Assembly (NCBI GenBank): GCA_031393505.1
Contig: JANMVX010000162.1
Span: 1 to 25,737 of the forward strand
DNA: 25,737 bases
Source of the DNA: JANYHF01 sp031393505
GTDB taxonomy: Bacteria; Pseudomonadota; Alphaproteobacteria; Rhizobiales; Hyphomicrobiaceae
Direction: 5' to 3'
Below the pieces are notes generated by a model, which was not told the DNA's origin, made no database searches, and saw only the letters and a program-made list of their open reading frames with translations. Shown here in pieces: positions 24,192 through 25,737 of the stretch. Each line of letters begins with the position of its first letter. Position 1 is the stretch's first letter. Both the position numbers and the translations under genes were made by a program.

Positions 24192-24983
24192 TCACGGCGC
24201 CGGCGCTGTTCCCGTCAAACGCAACTCATCGGCGCCAGCGCTGGCGGCGATGGCGGCCCGGACGTCGGCAACGCCAGCTCGCAGCGCAAGGGCGGCGCTC
24301 GCTCCACCAAGGATGCGGCCCAGAAACAGCGCCGCCAGCAGATCGCCGGTGCCATGGGGCGCCGAGATCTGCTTCGGTACGGCAATCTCAAGGCAACCTT
24401 CCGCCGTACACAGGAGATTAACGAGTTGCCCCTCGACACCAGGCACCGAAGTTGCGACGACAGTCCGCACACCCAGCGCTTGCGCCGCGACGGCTGCGCT
24501 TGCGGCATCTGTGACTGGAAGCCCGCTCAGCCAGGCGAGCTCAAACCGGTTCGGCGTCACAATTGAGGCCAGCGGCAGCAGTTTCGCATTCACTGCGCGC
24601 GCGGCCTCGTCCTCGATGTAAAGTCCCTTTGGGTCGTCGCCGAGCACCGGATCGACCAGCACCAGCAGGCTTGGCCGCGCCGCCGTCACCAGCTTGATGG
24701 CTTCGACCGCCACAGCGACATGATCCGCCGTCGGCAGATAGCCCGTGCTGACCGCGTCAACCTCGCCCAGCCAGCCGTTGGCGCCGAGCGTCCGCACCAT
24801 GGCCAGCAGCGTCTCGGGCGCAATGCGGGCGCCAGCAACCTTAGGATGGCCAGGGTGGTTGGACAGCACCACAGTCGGCAGCGGCCAGACCTCATGTCCC
24901 AACCGCTGCAAGGCCGGCACGGCAGCCGAATTGCCCACATGACCGCGCATGACCTGGGATGACATGGAGAGGATGCGCGCCAT
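24192..24983 (-). CDS. pdxY: pyridoxal kinase (PdxY/PdxK type)
   Basis: From the ATG at 24983 a 263-residue member of the ribokinase-like pyridoxal kinase family, which phosphorylates pyridoxal to the cofactor PLP. Motifs: the N-terminal ILSMSSQVMRGHVGNSAAVP that binds the pyridine ring, LPTVVLSNHPGH, LVLVDPVLGDDPKGLY with the conserved VDPVLGD block, IVTPNRFELAWLSG, and the ATP/anion-hole signature APHGTGDLLAALFLGRIL with the catalytic Asp. Length is slightly short but all blocks are present. GTG codons at 24992 and 24986 are alternative starts; no strong ribosome site separates them. It lies 123 bp upstream of the repeat-containing secreted protein on the same strand. The PLP it makes would serve the two aminotransferase-type enzymes in this window among many others. 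Confidence 0.88.
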   Translation of the reverse strand: MARILSMSSQVMRGHVGNSAAVPALQRLGHEVWPLPTVVLSNHPGHPKVAGARIAPETLLAMVRTLGANGWLGEVDAVSTGYLPTADHVAVAVEAIKLVTAARPSLLVLVDPVLGDDPKGLYIEDEAARAVNAKLLPLASIVTPNRFELAWLSGLPVTDAASAAVAAQALGVRTVVATSVPGVEGQLVNLLCTAEGCLEIAVPKQISAPHGTGDLLAALFLGRILGGASAALALRAGVADVRAAIAASAGADELRLTGTAPAP

Positions 24984-25031
24984 CACCGGCACACTTTATG
25001 TTGCCGCAGCGCGCAAACCGGTACGTCCGTT

Positions 25032-25301
25032 TCAGGCCCTGTCGCGGCCATTCATCATGCCCCACAAACGACTGATCAGCCAAATCGGGACCACGATCAC
25101 CGCCCCCAGCAGGAAGTACTGGAACAGCCAGCCGAACGCCGAATAGCCCATGTGATAAACGCGCAACAGCGTCACGCGCAGGCTATCGAGCAGCTCGAAC
25201 GGCGACATGCCGAACAGCGCCAGCACCACGCCGACCACGACCGAGAGCACGATCAGTCGAAAGATTGTGCTGAGGGGCTTGTCGCCGAGCATGCGGTTCA
25301 T
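25032..25301 (-). CDS. DUF6460-like small membrane protein
   Basis: An 89-residue protein with two hydrophobic segments: FRLIVLSVVVGVVLALFG (about 14-31) and FQYFLLGAVIVVPIWLISRL (about 60-79). The pattern, a short polar start, a helix ending 'GMSPFELLDSLR', a middle with MGYSAFGWL, and a second helix with 'LLGAVIVVPIWL', resembles DUF6460 proteins of Hyphomicrobiales. Function is unknown; an inner-membrane location is inferred from the helices. It is followed on the same strand by the pyridoxal kinase gene. The 181 bp between its start and the tRNA-Arg hold no other gene that I can support. Confidence 0.75.
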   Translation of the reverse strand: MNRMLGDKPLSTIFRLIVLSVVVGVVLALFGMSPFELLDSLRVTLLRVYHMGYSAFGWLFQYFLLGAVIVVPIWLISRLWGMMNGRDRA

Positions 25302-25482
25302 GGATTGGCTCCGGTGGTCGCGGCGTCGTTCGGCGCCTGTTACTCATGCACGATAATCTCGTGTCCAGGCAAGGCCGCCGTGGCGCCGGGACGCGCGTGG
25401 CCCCCTTTTCAGACTGCTGCGCCTTTTGGTGAACACGCCGTTGCTCCGCCCGCCGAGATCGGCTAACATCTCTCTGTTGAAT

Positions 25483-25559
<77 letters not shown>

Positions 25560-25583
25560 CTTCCTGCCAACGGGGACAAGACC

Positions 25584-25737
25584 ATGACGAGCAACGAGGG
25601 CGGCTGGACGCTGAGCAAGGTCGACCTTCGATCGCCGGTGATGGACAATGTCTGGCCGGTGGCGCGGCTCGAGCTACTTCACCCGGTACGCGGGCGAGTG
25701 ACCGATATCGGCAAGGCGCCGGGCGCGTTCGACGCCG
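25584..25737 (+). CDS. unidentified protein, N-terminus only (partial)
   Basis: An ATG at 25584, 24 bp after the tRNA-Arg, opens a frame that stays open to the window edge (51 codons, starting MTSNEGGWTLSKVDLRSP). GGGGACA about six bases upstream could act as a weak ribosome site. The peptide (VMDNVWPVARLELLHPVRGR onward) is not recognised, and no domain can be assigned from this fragment. It may be a real gene continuing to the right, but the evidence is only the open frame and its position. Confidence 0.45.
   Translation, partial: MTSNEGGWTLSKVDLRSPVMDNVWPVARLELLHPVRGRVTDIGKAPGAFDA

Overview
The window reads as GC-rich alphaproteobacterial DNA, most likely Hyphomicrobiales (Rhizobiales). 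This rests on the protein families seen (a DUF6460 membrane protein, DUF6499/DUF2285 element regulators, a KorA/KorB/FAD-subunit cluster) and on short REP/MITE-like repeats built around CCTTCTCCC/GGGAGAAGG. The species is not identifiable by eye.

Layout. (1) Positions 1-3610 are the recombinase end of an integrated mobile element: a partial AlpA/excisionase-like protein, a DUF6499/DUF2285 DNA-binding protein, a small DUF2285 protein, a divergent XRE repressor, and a P4-type tyrosine integrase broken by one frameshift. The element stops at a 3' half of a tRNA-Pro(GGG) gene, which is the attachment site; the intact tRNA should lie at the other end, outside the window. (2) Positions 3659-5057 hold an N-formylglutamate amidohydrolase-family gene and, convergent and overlapping it, a bactofilin domain fused to a CSPG/cadherin-like domain. 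(3) Positions 5250-11108 are an amino-acid metabolism neighbourhood: a polar amino acid ABC permease and binding protein (no ATPase in view), a class V aminotransferase/cysteine-desulfurase-like enzyme bracketed by two 186-bp MITE-like repeats in inverted orientation, a RutA/SsuD-like flavin monooxygenase, and a divergent class I/II aminotransferase. (4) Positions 11285-16114 form a tight three-gene operon for a 2-oxoacid:acceptor oxidoreductase: an FAD/NAD(P)/multi-FeS subunit, a gamma-alpha fusion and a beta subunit. (5) Positions 16207-21596, minus strand, form a compact Csu-type (archaic) chaperone-usher pilus operon: pilin, chaperone, usher, tip adhesin, with a strong hairpin after the pilin gene. 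(6) Positions 21927-25737 hold an unrecognised secreted protein with internal repeats, a pyridoxal kinase, a DUF6460 membrane protein, a tRNA-Arg(CCG), and the start of an unidentified gene.

How the genes may work together. The transporter, two PLP-dependent enzymes and the 2-oxoacid oxidoreductase could form a route from imported amino acids through 2-oxoacids to acyl-CoA and reduced ferredoxin or NAD(P)H; a pyridoxal kinase that could supply PLP is encoded further along. This is inference from proximity. The pilus operon is self-contained. The best candidates for something new are the bactofilin-CSPG fusion, the repeat-bracketed aminotransferase, the usher with a long Pro/Ala/Glu-rich N-terminal extension, and the repeat-containing secreted protein upstream of the pilus operon.
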